Shown in pieces: positions 27,896 through 37,007 of a stretch of 64,000 nt of DNA. Made by a program: the position numbers and the translations under genes. The notes under the pieces were generated by a model, which was not told the origin of the DNA, searched no databases, and saw nothing but the letters and a program-made list of their open reading frames with translations. Numbering within the stretch: the stretch's first letter is position 1; each line of letters opens with the position of its first letter. The DNA comes from Luteolibacter flavescens (GTDB lineage: Bacteria; Verrucomicrobiota; Verrucomicrobiia; Verrucomicrobiales; Akkermansiaceae), in NCBI RefSeq assembly GCF_025950085.1, contig NZ_JAPDDS010000008.1, positions 186,001 to 250,000 of the forward strand, in the 5' to 3' direction.

Positions 27896-29398
27896 ATGCT
27901 GGACGCCTTGAAGAGGACAGCTTCCATCGCCGCAGCCATCGCCGCCGGAGCCCTGTTGATCTTTGCCTTGTCGGGCAGGGACGACGGGGAAGCCGCGGCG
28001 ACCGGCAATGCCGCGGGGACGCGCCCGGGCATCCTGCCCTCGAAGACGGAAAGGATTGACGACGAGCGCGACCCCGAGCGCTTTGACTCATTGGATGCCG
28101 GGATGAAGGAGCTGGCGCTGGAACTGGAGAAAGCTGCCATCAAGTGGGACCGGAACCGGACGAAGGATGTAGGTTTCTACCGGCTTAAGCATGACTGGCA
28201 GAAATACGCCCTCGAACGAATCGCCGATCTGAGCACCGACGAACTCCGTCAGCTCTACGAATGGATGGGAGAGGGCACTCGCTTCGTCTCGGAGCTCCAT
28301 GACTACCGGCAGGCCATTATAACGATCTGGGCATCCCGCGAGCCCGAGGTTGTCCGGACACGGCTGATGGAGATCGCTGAAGCCAATGGCTCGCTGAAGG
28401 AAGACGTCAGCCAGCTCGGAAACGATGCCCTTGCGCAGCTCGCCGACGACTTCCAAAGAGCCTATGTCGGCCACGCCATGAAGGATCCGAAGGGGGCATG
28501 GGAAGCCTTTTTGAAAGACGAGGTCGACTCCCGGGTTGATCAACTTACCCCCTTTGATGACGATATTGTCCCCGAAATTTTCAGAGAGTATGCCGCCCGG
28601 CTTCCGGGTGAAGCATGGAGCCTGGCGCTGACCACCAAAGGTGGGGACCGATGCAGGCTGATGGTGGATGGATTTGCGGACGGGGCACCTGCCGGGCAAG
28701 ACTGGGAGGTGAAAGGCCGTGAACTGGCCGACTCGCTGGCTGCCCGTGGAATGGAAGCATCGCATTGGGCCTTCCGCTCGATTGCCGGGCGCTGGGTCAT
28801 GGAGGACCCCATCGCGGCGCTGGAATGGTATTCCCATTCGGCCCCGGAGTCCGTGCTGCAACCGGCGAGCCACAGTCTTTATCCCGAAACTTGGGACGAT
28901 CCTTACGCAAACTCGTCTCCCCTGCGACCTGACGATGCCCCGAGGCTGCTCAAGGCGGATCTGCTCGTTGAAATGTATCACCCGCCCAGGGACCGGCGCC
29001 GCGAGATGATTTCCGCATTGGATCACCTGAATAAGAACGGTGAAGATCGATTGGTCTTTTTGACTGCTACCCGAATCTTGGGCAGGGAAATGGAGCCCTC
29101 GAAAATCCCCATACTCGGAGCGCTTCCCGCAATGCCCCCTTCCGGTGACCGGGACGCACTGTTTCTCCAGGCGGTCCGTGGAATTCCCACTCGGAACAAT
29201 AGAGATCAGAATTTCTCGATGCCGAACATGACATTGGACGGGCCGAATGCCAGCCTCGTCGCCCTCCAGGATCTCGCGGCTCGGCTCGACTTGCCGCCCG
29301 AGGTCCGCGCCGAGGCAGAAGCGAAGTTTCGGGAAGTGGAAGCGGCGGAAGAGGCACAACTCAAGGCACGCCAGAATTCGAAGCAACGGAGCCGGTAG
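27896..29398 (+). CDS. Membrane-anchored hypothetical protein, tandem copy 2
   Basis: A 500-residue paralogue of 26181-27683. It keeps the ATG start (MLDALKRTASIAAAIAAG) and a membrane anchor at about 8-27. The shared segment TERIDDERDPERFD is identical in both copies, while the middle (about 90-190) and C-terminus differ more. The W-x-x-x-D-P-x-A-A units recur (WVMEDPIAALEWYSH, MKDPKGAWEAF). About 70 bases of upstream sequence are also nearly identical between the copies. Topology suggests a periplasmic or surface helical-repeat protein; no enzyme motif is visible. The M20 gene follows after 81 bases. Confidence 0.8.
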   Translation: MLDALKRTASIAAAIAAGALLIFALSGRDDGEAAATGNAAGTRPGILPSKTERIDDERDPERFDSLDAGMKELALELEKAAIKWDRNRTKDVGFYRLKHDWQKYALERIADLSTDELRQLYEWMGEGTRFVSELHDYRQAIITIWASREPEVVRTRLMEIAEANGSLKEDVSQLGNDALAQLADDFQRAYVGHAMKDPKGAWEAFLKDEVDSRVDQLTPFDDDIVPEIFREYAARLPGEAWSLALTTKGGDRCRLMVDGFADGAPAGQDWEVKGRELADSLAARGMEASHWAFRSIAGRWVMEDPIAALEWYSHSAPESVLQPASHSLYPETWDDPYANSSPLRPDDAPRLLKADLLVEMYHPPRDRRREMISALDHLNKNGEDRLVFLTATRILGREMEPSKIPILGALPAMPPSGDRDALFLQAVRGIPTRNNRDQNFSMPNMTLDGPNASLVALQDLAARLDLPPEVRAEAEAKFREVEAAEEAQLKARQNSKQRSR

Positions 29399-29479
29399 AG
29401 GAGCGATCCCTTCCCCCCGCTGATTATTCATTCGCTCATTCGCCTTTCCGGGCGTTCGGGGTTGGACGTGGGCGGCTGG

Positions 29480-30625
29480 ATGGCCTCCTATCCCCTCATG
29501 ACTGGTCCCGTCGATCTCCTCCAGCAGCTCGTCCGCATCCCATCCGTGAATCCGGACAATCCGGCGGGCACGGACAAGACGGGCGAGGCGGCGCTGGCGG
29601 AGTTCCTGTCCGGCTGGCTGGCCGCGCTGGGCGCGGAGGTGGCGCTGGAGGAAATCAAGCCGGGCCGGCCGAATCTGATCGCCCGCTTCGCGCCGCGCGA
29701 TGGCAGGCCGCGCATCCTGCTGGGCCCGCACCTAGATACGGTGGGCGTGGGCAGCATGACCATCGACCCCTTCGGCGGGGAGATCGGTGACGGCCGGGTG
29801 TGGGGCCGCGGCACCTCGGACACGAAGGGCCCGATGGCGGCGATGCTATGGGGGCTGAAGGAAAACGCGGCGAGGCTGGCGGATCTGCCGGTGGCGGTGG
29901 ATTTCGTGGCCTTCATGGGCGAGGAGTCGGGCCAATGGGGCTCGAAGGATTTCGCGCGGCACCACGCGCATGACTACGCCTTCGCCATCGTGGGCGAGCC
30001 GACTTCGCTCGACATCGTCTATACGACGAAGGGCTCGCTATGGGCGACGCTGCGGGCGACGGGGAAGGCAGCGCATTCCTCGCAGCCGGAGCGCGGGGAC
30101 AATGCGGCGATGAAGCTGGCGCGCGCGCTGGACGTGCTGGAGCGCGAGCTGGCCGCGGAACTGGCGACCTACACGCACGACGTGCTGGGCCGCTCGACGA
30201 TCAATGTGGGCGTGCTTCGCGCGGGTTCGCGGCCGAATATCGTGCCGGATCTGGCAGAGGCGGAGATCGACATCCGCATCACCCCGGCCCTGCGCGATGC
30301 GGGCGGGGCGCTGGCGCTGCTGGAGAAGACGATCTCGCGGCTGGCATTGCCGCTGGAGATCGTGAAGCCGAAGGAGAATCCGCCGATGGAAATGCCGGAG
30401 ACGCACCCGTGGATCGGGCGCATCCGGGAGGTGCGCGCGGCGTCGAGGCCGGTGGGGGCACCGTGGTTTTCGGATGCGGCGCACTTATCCGATGCGGGGC
30501 TGGCATCGGTGTGCATGGGGCCCGGGTCGATCGACCAGGCGCACACGTGCGATGAATTCATCGAGATTGCCGCGCTGGAAGAGGGCGCGGTGTTTTTCTC
30601 GGAGTTGGTGAGGTCTTTGGGGTGA
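29480..30625 (+). CDS. M20 family metallopeptidase (ArgE/DapE/carboxypeptidase G2 type)
   Basis: A 381-residue zinc amidohydrolase. Metal and catalytic residues of the M20 family are in place: GPHLDTVG (His ligand and Asp), GRGTSDTKGPMAA (bridging Asp), MGEESGQWGSKDF (Glu-Glu), GEPTSLD (Glu ligand region), and a C-terminal MGPGSIDQAHTCDEFI with the last His ligand. A dimerisation insert with GKAAHSSQPERGDNA lies in the middle. The family includes N-acetylornithine, succinyl-diaminopimelate and [LysW]-aminoadipate hydrolases; the sequence alone does not choose between them. ATG 29480 is used; TTG 29462 and ATG 29498 are alternatives. Its first codons were copied into the relic at 27715. Confidence 0.88.
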   Translation: MASYPLMTGPVDLLQQLVRIPSVNPDNPAGTDKTGEAALAEFLSGWLAALGAEVALEEIKPGRPNLIARFAPRDGRPRILLGPHLDTVGVGSMTIDPFGGEIGDGRVWGRGTSDTKGPMAAMLWGLKENAARLADLPVAVDFVAFMGEESGQWGSKDFARHHAHDYAFAIVGEPTSLDIVYTTKGSLWATLRATGKAAHSSQPERGDNAAMKLARALDVLERELAAELATYTHDVLGRSTINVGVLRAGSRPNIVPDLAEAEIDIRITPALRDAGGALALLEKTISRLALPLEIVKPKENPPMEMPETHPWIGRIREVRAASRPVGAPWFSDAAHLSDAGLASVCMGPGSIDQAHTCDEFIEIAALEEGAVFFSELVRSLG

Positions 30626-30684
30626 GGGGACTTTCTTCGTGGCGCGCTTCGCGCTTCGTAGCGGAGCGACTGCGTCGCTCCGGC

Positions 30685-30943
30685 GGGGTGCGGGCCGCCT
30701 GATGGGGCGACGTGGCGATTTCCCGTCACGCCGCGCCCAGCCCGAATGGCGAAGCCATTCTGCTACGTTCGGGGTGCGGGCCGCCTGATGGGGCGACGTG
30801 GCGATTTTCCTTCACGCCTCGCCCAGCCCGAATGGCGAAGCCATTCTGCTACGTTCGGGGTGCGGGCCGCCTGATGGGGCGACGTTGCGGTTTCCCTTCA
30901 CGCCTCGCCCTGCCCGAATGGCGCAGCCATTCTACTACGTCGG
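30685..30943. repeat. 86-bp tandem repeat, three units
   Basis: Units start at 30685, 30771 and 30857, a constant 86-base period. Each holds GGTGCGGGCCGCCTGATGGG and a hairpin GAATGGC-GAA-GCCATTC. A separate perfect hairpin GGAGCGAC-TGC-GTCGCTCC lies just before the array (30663-30681). The array fills most of the gap between the M20 gene and prmC; the third unit has drifted most. Confidence 0.95.
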
Positions 30944-31015
30944 CCACGTTGCCTGCGTCGAAAATCCACTTTGCCTTGCCTCATCCGCTTCCGGCGCGCT
31001 GACTTTCCCCCGCGC

Positions 31016-31882
31016 ATGACGACCGTTCTGGAGACCCTCGACAAGGGCACCGCCTATCTGACGAAAAAGGGCATCGAGGACGCTCGGCGAAACATGCAAC
31101 TGCTGGTGGCCCACCAGCTTGCGTGCACGCGCATGGATCTCTACCTGCGCTTCGACCAGCCACTGGAGGAGACCGATCTGGCCCCGCTGCGCGACCTGCT
31201 GAAAAAGCGCGGCGAGGGCGTGCCGATCCAGCACCTCATCGGCTACGTCACCTTTCACCGCCGCGACTTCAAAACGGACGCCCGCGCGCTGATCCCCCGC
31301 CCGGAGACGGAGGAGCTGGCGGAGTGGCTGCTGAAAAATGCAAAGCTCCCGCCCAATCCGCGTATCCTCGACATGGGCTGCGGCAGCGGCGTGCTCGGCC
31401 TGACGCTGGCGGCAGACACCCCCGGCTCGCATGTCACGCTCGCAGACGTCTCGCCGGAGGCTCTCGCGCTCGCCCGGGAAAACGCGGCGGAGCTGGAAGT
31501 GACCAATGTCACCTTCGTCGAAAGCGATCTCTTCACCGCTCCCCAGCTCGGCGGGCCGGGCTACGACCTGATCGTGGCAAATCTTCCCTACGTCCCGGAG
31601 GTGGACCGGCCGACGCTGGCGAGGGAGCTGGCGCACGATCCCGCGCTGGCGCTCTTCAGCGGGGCGGACGGGCTGGATCTCATCCGGCGCTTCGTCCCCG
31701 AGGCGGCGGCGCGGCTGGCTCCCGGCGGCTGGCTTGCCTTGGAAATCGGCATCGACCAGTCGCGCGAGGTCGAGGGCTTGATGCAGCGGGCTTCCCTGAC
31801 CGGCGTCTTGACTCTCAAGGACCTTTCCGGCATCCCCCGCTTCCCGATCGCGCGATGCGGTGGTTCCCCCACGGATCACTGA
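31016..31882 (+). CDS. prmC: Peptide chain release factor N5-glutamine methyltransferase
   Basis: This methylates the glutamine of the GGQ motif of release factors RF1/RF2 using S-adenosylmethionine. The 288-residue protein has the N-terminal helical domain, the linker with PIQHLIGYVTF and ALIPRPETEEL, the AdoMet-binding LDMGCGSGVLGL at 118-129, and the catalytic NLPY at 189-192 (usually NPPY; Leu for Pro is a tolerated variant). ATG 31016 aligns with the usual N-terminus. It ends 31 bases before murA, so the two genes are probably one transcript. Confidence 0.93.
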   Translation: MTTVLETLDKGTAYLTKKGIEDARRNMQLLVAHQLACTRMDLYLRFDQPLEETDLAPLRDLLKKRGEGVPIQHLIGYVTFHRRDFKTDARALIPRPETEELAEWLLKNAKLPPNPRILDMGCGSGVLGLTLAADTPGSHVTLADVSPEALALARENAAELEVTNVTFVESDLFTAPQLGGPGYDLIVANLPYVPEVDRPTLARELAHDPALALFSGADGLDLIRRFVPEAAARLAPGGWLALEIGIDQSREVEGLMQRASLTGVLTLKDLSGIPRFPIARCGGSPTDH

Positions 31883-31913
31883 TCGATCACCGGTCACCCT
31901 TTTCACCACTTCA

Positions 31914-33182
31914 ATGGACAAGCTCATCGTTCACGGCGGCACCCCGATTCACGGCGCGATCACGATCTCCGGGTCGAAGAACGCCTCGCTGCCGATCCTA
32001 GCCGCCACGCTGCTGACCGATGAGGACTGCGTGATCCGCCGCGTGCCCGATGTCTCGGACACGAACTACATGGTGCAAATCCTCAGCGCGCTGGGTGCGG
32101 ATGTGGAGCGCTTCTCCGGTACGGTGCGGGTGACGGCGGCGGATATCTCGGACACCGCGGACTACGAGATCGTGCGCCGCATGCGAGCGTCCGTCTGCGT
32201 GATGGGCCCGTTGCTGGCGCGGAAGCGCCGCTGCGTGGTGGCGCTGCCCGGCGGCTGCGTCATCGGGGACCGGCCGGTGGACCTGCACGTCCGCGGCTTG
32301 GAAGCCCTCGGCGCGAAGGCGGAGATCGAGGGGGGAAATGTGGTGCTCTCCGCTCCGGACGGCCTGAAGGGCGCGACGATCGACCTCTGCGGCCCGATGG
32401 GCCCGACCGTGCTGGGCACGGACAATGTGATGATGGCCGCGACGCTGGCCGAGGGCATCACCACGATCACCTCCGCGGCGTGCGAGCCGGAGGTGGTGGA
32501 CCTGGCGGATTTCCTGAATTCCATGGGCGCGAAGATCACTGGAGCCGGCACGCCGGTCATCACGATCGAGGGCGTGGAAAAGCTGAAGGGCACGGTGCAC
32601 AATGTGATCCCGGACCGCATCGAGGCCGGCACCTTCATGGTGGCCGCGGCCATCGCGGGGGAGGGCGTCACGCTGCGCCGCCTGCGCCACGAGCACCTCA
32701 CGGCCGTGACCGCGGCGCTGCGCAAGGCTGGCCACCAGGTGCACTTCAATGACGTGGGCGATGCCTGCACCATCCACCGCGCGGACAATCCGATGCCCGC
32801 GGAGATCGTGACGGAGCCGTATCCCGGCTACCCCACGGACATGCAGGCGCAGATGACGGCGCTCTTTGCCACCACGCCGGGCACGAGCATGGTGGTGGAC
32901 ACGATTTTCCCGCAGCGCTTCATGCACTGCGCGGAGCTGAAGCGCATGGGCGCGGACATCCAGGTGAATGACGGCAAGGCCGTGATCAAGGGCGTGGACC
33001 AGCTCAGCGCCGCCCCGGTGATGGCCAGCGACCTGCGCGCCTCCGCCGCCCTCGTCCTGGCCGCCCTGACGGCAAAGGGCAGCACCGAGATCCGCCGCCT
33101 CTATCACATCGACCGCGGCTACGAGCACATCGATGAAAAGCTCCAGGCGCTCGGTGCAAATCTGGAGCGCGTGCGCGAGTAG
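31914..33182 (+). CDS. murA: UDP-N-acetylglucosamine 1-carboxyvinyltransferase
   Basis: This is the first committed step of peptidoglycan synthesis: enolpyruvyl transfer from PEP to UDP-GlcNAc. The 422-residue length is standard. The UDP-GlcNAc site SGSKNAS has K22-N23, and the catalytic cysteine C115 lies in LPGGCVIGDRPVDLH, so the enzyme should be fosfomycin-sensitive (C115 not replaced by Asp). YPTDMQAQMTAL near residue 305 is also family-typical. ATG 31914 matches the family start; the frame is open further upstream into prmC. Confidence 0.97.
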   Translation: MDKLIVHGGTPIHGAITISGSKNASLPILAATLLTDEDCVIRRVPDVSDTNYMVQILSALGADVERFSGTVRVTAADISDTADYEIVRRMRASVCVMGPLLARKRRCVVALPGGCVIGDRPVDLHVRGLEALGAKAEIEGGNVVLSAPDGLKGATIDLCGPMGPTVLGTDNVMMAATLAEGITTITSAACEPEVVDLADFLNSMGAKITGAGTPVITIEGVEKLKGTVHNVIPDRIEAGTFMVAAAIAGEGVTLRRLRHEHLTAVTAALRKAGHQVHFNDVGDACTIHRADNPMPAEIVTEPYPGYPTDMQAQMTALFATTPGTSMVVDTIFPQRFMHCAELKRMGADIQVNDGKAVIKGVDQLSAAPVMASDLRASAALVLAALTAKGSTEIRRLYHIDRGYEHIDEKLQALGANLERVRE

Positions 33183-33258
33183 TATCCATCCCGCATCGGC
33201 GCGCCGGGCGGCGACGGGGAGATCCCGGGCATTCCGCCCAGGGCGCGCGGTACCTCAA

Positions 33259-36129
33259 TCAATGTGAGGATACCTCAGGCAACGCCTGCGTCCCATAGAG
33301 CGGGCAATCGTAGTCCAGCGGCGGGCTGATGGTGGGCAGCGGCAGCGTCGGCGGGATGAGCCAGCCGGGCACGGAATTCTGGATCTGGTCCGTGCGGTCG
33401 GTCAGGCGGATGTAGGGTTCCGCGCCGCCGCTCATGCGGAGTTGCAGCTCTGCGCCTCCGGGCACGCTGTGCTTCCAGTGGTCGGGGAAGCTGCCTTTCT
33501 TCTGGCGGAAGCCCTCCAGGCGCAGCGCGCTGAGGGTGACGATGCGCCGCCACGAGAGCTGGCGGTGATCTTCGCAGAAATTCAGGATGAGATTCGCCTC
33601 GCCCGGCTCCACCGCGACCCTCATGCCGATCTGCGGCGGCAGGTCGCCCACGCGGCGGCTGCTCCGCCAGTGGCGGGCCAGCGCGACGGACGCGGGCAGA
33701 GCGGGGGTATTCTTCTCCGCCAGCAGGCGGCGGACGACGCGGATCCGGGGATAGAGATCCCGCCAGAAGCGCGGGTCCAGCGAGGCCTGCGCGGCGGCGT
33801 CGGCGATGGCGGAGAGCTGGCTGCGCTCCGACCACGCGGCCACCAGCAGCAGGCTCTCCACCTCCGGGTTTGGCGCGACGTTCCGACCGGAAATCAGGGT
33901 GTCCAGGCGATCAATGTCCGCCGCCTTCAGGTGACCGGCGGAGGCCTCGCGTTCGATCACGGACAGCACGCGGAGCTCGATGCCGGAGAGCTGCTCGCGC
34001 CGCTCCAGGCTGGTGGCGGGCTCGGACGCACCGAGGATGATGAGCATTTCCTCCGCCCGCTCCAACGTGTCGGCTCGGTTCCCCGCGGCGGCGCTGCGCT
34101 CGAGCTGCTGGCACTGCACCTCCACCCAGACGGGCAGGGCACGGGAGTCGATGAGATTGGTACGGGTGGCGATGTTCGCCTTTTGCCAGTCCAGGCGGTC
34201 CAGCCGCTTCGCCAGCACGGGGAGGAGGTGGGTGGCCGCATTGCGAGTGTCCTGCTTCCGCAGGATGGGGTCGGCATTCACCGGCGGCCTGCCGGCTTCC
34301 GTCTCTGTGGCCAGCGCTACCAGTGCGGCCTTGTCCTCGGTGCCGAGCTGGCGGGTCTCGCGGGGGAAGGTGCGGCGGAATTCCAGCACATGCTCCGCAT
34401 TCCGCACCACGCGGCCGGTATCGCTGAGCACCGGGCCGAGCAGCACGCCCACCAGCAGCAGCGCGGGCGCGGCGCAGGCCACGGCCAGCAGGGTGCCCCC
34501 GGCCAGCCGGGTGAAGAAGATGGGCCGCTTGCGCATCACCTCGATGAGCAGCGCCTCGATCTTCTTGTGCCAGCCCTCGCTGCCGATGAAGGCACCCTGG
34601 CCCTCCTCCCGCATGCCGCGGAAGATCCGGCGCAGTGCCTCCGGCTCGTCATTGATCTCGCCCGCCCATGGCAGCTTGCGCGCGCCGCGCACCACCTGGA
34701 TCGTCTTCACGTCCCACAGCACCCCGCCGAACATGGCGGCGGCGACGTAACGCAGCACGCGGGACTTCAGCAGCACCGCTGCGGCGAAGGTGGTGAGCGA
34801 CGAGGTGACGGTGAAAAAGGGCCGTAGCATCGGCATGTCGCGGAAGACGAGCAGGTCCACTACCTTGCCCCCGTCCATCGGCAGCACCGGCAGCAGGTGC
34901 AGGGCATTCAGCGCCACCGCCATGCCCGCCGCATCCAGCAGCCACAGCGGCGTCGTCGGCTCGAAGTAACCGTGGCCCAGCATCGAGAGGCCGGCGACCA
35001 GGCCGGGCAGCGGGCCGCCCAGATGGACCATGAGCTGCTGCCAAGCCGGCGCGTGCAGCTTTCTCGCGCGCTCCGTGGCCCCGGTGAAGGGGATGAAGAC
35101 CGGCGGCACGCCCTTGTAGCGGAAGAACCGCATCGGCAGCCAGTGGCCGGCCTCGTGCAGCGCCATCAGCACCAGCACCGTCAGCGCCGTCTGCAGGGGC
35201 TGGTCCCGACCAAAAATGGCGATGAAGGCCGCCACGGTGCCAAGCACCACGACGATGCGGCGCAGGTGATCGAGCGGGCTGGAGCGCACGGCGATGAGTG
35301 CCCGGTAGCGCGCAAGATCCTGCTCCACCGCTTGATTCAGCGACAGGCCGATGGGTCCGCCCACACGCTCCCCCTCGTCCACCCGCGCCTTCGCCGGGGC
35401 GGCCACGTCGCGACGGGTCGCCGAGCGGAAACTGCGGCCGGAGAAAAAGTCCGCCAGCAGCGGCAGCACCCGGGACGGCAGGCGCGTGTAGCGCAGCCGC
35501 AGGATGTCCGGGTCATTTTTCGTGGGGACGAATTCGCCTCCCTTCACCTGGGCTTCGTGGCGCGCCTCCTCGTCCGCCTCCAGCATTCCGGCGAATTTCT
35601 CCACCGGCGGCAGCACGCGCTCCGTGAGGCCGCGCACCCGGGCGTAGTGGAGCTTCCACTGCGACGCCACGGTGCCGAAGAACCGCTGGATATCTTGCCA
35701 CCATGCCGGCGGGTGGTGCGTGATCCGGCGGTCTGCCGTCACCACCAGCGTGCCATCCCGCTGCGCCGTGAAAAATGTCAGCGACACGCTCGCCCCCGCA
35801 CCGCTCACCGGCACCGTGCGCTCCAGCGTCGCGTAGGTCTTCTCCTCGTCATTGAGCAGGATCCAGCGGTGCGCCTCGGCATAGCCCGCGCTCTCGAGCC
35901 GCGACACCTGCGCCTGGCGGAAGCCGAAGTGGCCCAGCCGATTCACCCACGGGGCCATCCTCCGCCGCACGTCCGGCGGCACCTGATAGGCATCGCAGGG
36001 ATGCGCCTTCACCCGGTAGCGCCGCACATTCGCCACTGCCACGAAGGCGCAGAAGAGCGGAAGCCCCGTCGCGAATACGAGGGCCAGGAGGGCGAGACCA
36101 AAGGACATCCCTGGAAATGCGGCGAGCAT
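33259..36129 (-). CDS. Large M50 (site-2-protease-like) membrane metalloprotease
   Basis: A 956-residue polytopic protein. The zinc motif HEAGH is at 325-329, inside a membrane helix (VLVLMALHEAGHWLPM), and the second M50 signature NALHLLPVLPMDGG supplies the third ligand D419. Helices flank both. An N-terminal helix (about 8-30) precedes a 250-residue cytoplasmic or periplasmic domain; after the protease core another helix (about 555-580) leads to a 370-residue C-terminal region rich in helices, resembling a repeat solenoid. Site-2 proteases cut membrane-bound regulators such as anti-sigma factors. ATG 36129 is chosen; a TTG at 36168 in AT-rich sequence is less likely. It is a monocistronic minus-strand gene, convergent with murA. 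Confidence 0.85.
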   Translation of the reverse strand: MLAAFPGMSFGLALLALVFATGLPLFCAFVAVANVRRYRVKAHPCDAYQVPPDVRRRMAPWVNRLGHFGFRQAQVSRLESAGYAEAHRWILLNDEEKTYATLERTVPVSGAGASVSLTFFTAQRDGTLVVTADRRITHHPPAWWQDIQRFFGTVASQWKLHYARVRGLTERVLPPVEKFAGMLEADEEARHEAQVKGGEFVPTKNDPDILRLRYTRLPSRVLPLLADFFSGRSFRSATRRDVAAPAKARVDEGERVGGPIGLSLNQAVEQDLARYRALIAVRSSPLDHLRRIVVVLGTVAAFIAIFGRDQPLQTALTVLVLMALHEAGHWLPMRFFRYKGVPPVFIPFTGATERARKLHAPAWQQLMVHLGGPLPGLVAGLSMLGHGYFEPTTPLWLLDAAGMAVALNALHLLPVLPMDGGKVVDLLVFRDMPMLRPFFTVTSSLTTFAAAVLLKSRVLRYVAAAMFGGVLWDVKTIQVVRGARKLPWAGEINDEPEALRRIFRGMREEGQGAFIGSEGWHKKIEALLIEVMRKRPIFFTRLAGGTLLAVACAAPALLLVGVLLGPVLSDTGRVVRNAEHVLEFRRTFPRETRQLGTEDKAALVALATETEAGRPPVNADPILRKQDTRNAATHLLPVLAKRLDRLDWQKANIATRTNLIDSRALPVWVEVQCQQLERSAAAGNRADTLERAEEMLIILGASEPATSLERREQLSGIELRVLSVIEREASAGHLKAADIDRLDTLISGRNVAPNPEVESLLLVAAWSERSQLSAIADAAAQASLDPRFWRDLYPRIRVVRRLLAEKNTPALPASVALARHWRSSRRVGDLPPQIGMRVAVEPGEANLILNFCEDHRQLSWRRIVTLSALRLEGFRQKKGSFPDHWKHSVPGGAELQLRMSGGAEPYIRLTDRTDQIQNSVPGWLIPPTLPLPTISPPLDYDCPLYGTQALPEVSSH

Positions 36130-36168
36130 CCGGGTGAAGTAAGTGGGGAGGGTATTTTTAAAAATCAA

Positions 36169-36497
36169 GGTTCATTTAAATTCGGATATTTCTTGAAATT
36201 CCGAAATCGCGGTCCCGTGAGACCACCTGAGCCTTGATTCTGTTCAATTTTTGTTTGCGACGGGCACGCCGCCCCCACCTGTCGTATCAGGTGGTAATGG
36301 GGTAATAAGGGATTCCACCAATAGTTAAAGAAACTTAATCAAATTGCAGCAATTTTTGCAGGGTGCTGGTGTTGCAGGGCTTGCAAATCCGCGGTCCGAT
36401 TTTCCCTCTGGATTTAAAAATTCCCGGGCAACGCGGTTCTTTGAATGGTCCGGTCCAGAGCCGACGATCCTGGGTTTAGGAGCCGATTCTTTCTCGG
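36169..36497. other. AT-rich gene-free stretch upstream of the M50 gene
   Basis: No supported gene. The region is clearly lower in GC than its surroundings, with runs such as AACTTAATCAAATTGCAGC near 36330-36350. A CCACCTG/CAGGTGG hairpin lies near 36275-36295. It probably contains the promoter of the M50 gene, but I could not pick out defined boxes. Confidence 0.5.
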
Positions 36498-36873
36498 TAG
36501 TCGTGGTGGTAACACCACGCGGAGCCACGGGTGGTCACCACTGAAGCCAAGGGTAAGGTCCGCCGCCAGCAGCTCCGGCTTTGAGAACCAAGGGTCCGGC
36601 CATCCCTCAGCCCCAGCCATCGGCCGGGGTTGGCTGATCGACACAGGTCGGCGGCCTGAAGGGCCGCGATACGATGCAGGCCGGTTAGACAAACAAACGC
36701 CGCAACCGATCTCGACGCAGGATACCTCGACGCGTTGCCTCCACCCTGTGACCTCCAGGCCGAGGCCCACCATCACGTATCGCGACCTTTCAGGCCGCCA
36801 TGCCCGCGCAACGTGATCCCCGGGCCGCTGACCCGGGCTGAGGGATGGCCAAGCCTTTGACCCTGAAGAGAAG
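36498..36873. repeat. Repeat pair b(+) a(-), tail to tail
   Basis: A b element runs 36498-36705 and an a element in reverse 36773-36873, with a 67-base spacer. The b copy has GAACC/GGGTCC in stem 1, partly decayed, and CCCCAGCC/GGCCGGGG in stem 2. The a copy keeps the constant GGCTGAGGGATGGCC. The remaining sequence to 37007 holds a decayed extension and no gene. It lies upstream of the M50 gene and downstream of the TPR gene. Confidence 0.85.
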
Positions 36874-37007
36874 GACGCTACCTGAGAAGCCTGCATTTCC
36901 ATCCTCTGCTGGACACCACGCGAGCCACGGGTGGGAACCGCTACAGGGCCGGCTTCCGCACTGTGCCCAGTGCGACTATGGTCACCAGTGCAGCTACGGG
37001 AAGCGGG

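Noticed and set aside
30685-30943. Possible CRISPR array
   Set aside because: The repeats are directly adjacent with no variable spacers, only three units exist, and no cas gene is nearby.
30712-31002. Small plus-strand frame with a repeated protein sequence
   Set aside because: It is simply the 86-bp tandem repeat read through; no start signal and no conserved product.
34897-36237. A 446-codon plus-strand open frame opposite the M50 protease
   Set aside because: Antisense; composition is R/H/Q-rich, and the opposite strand encodes HEAGH and DGG motifs.
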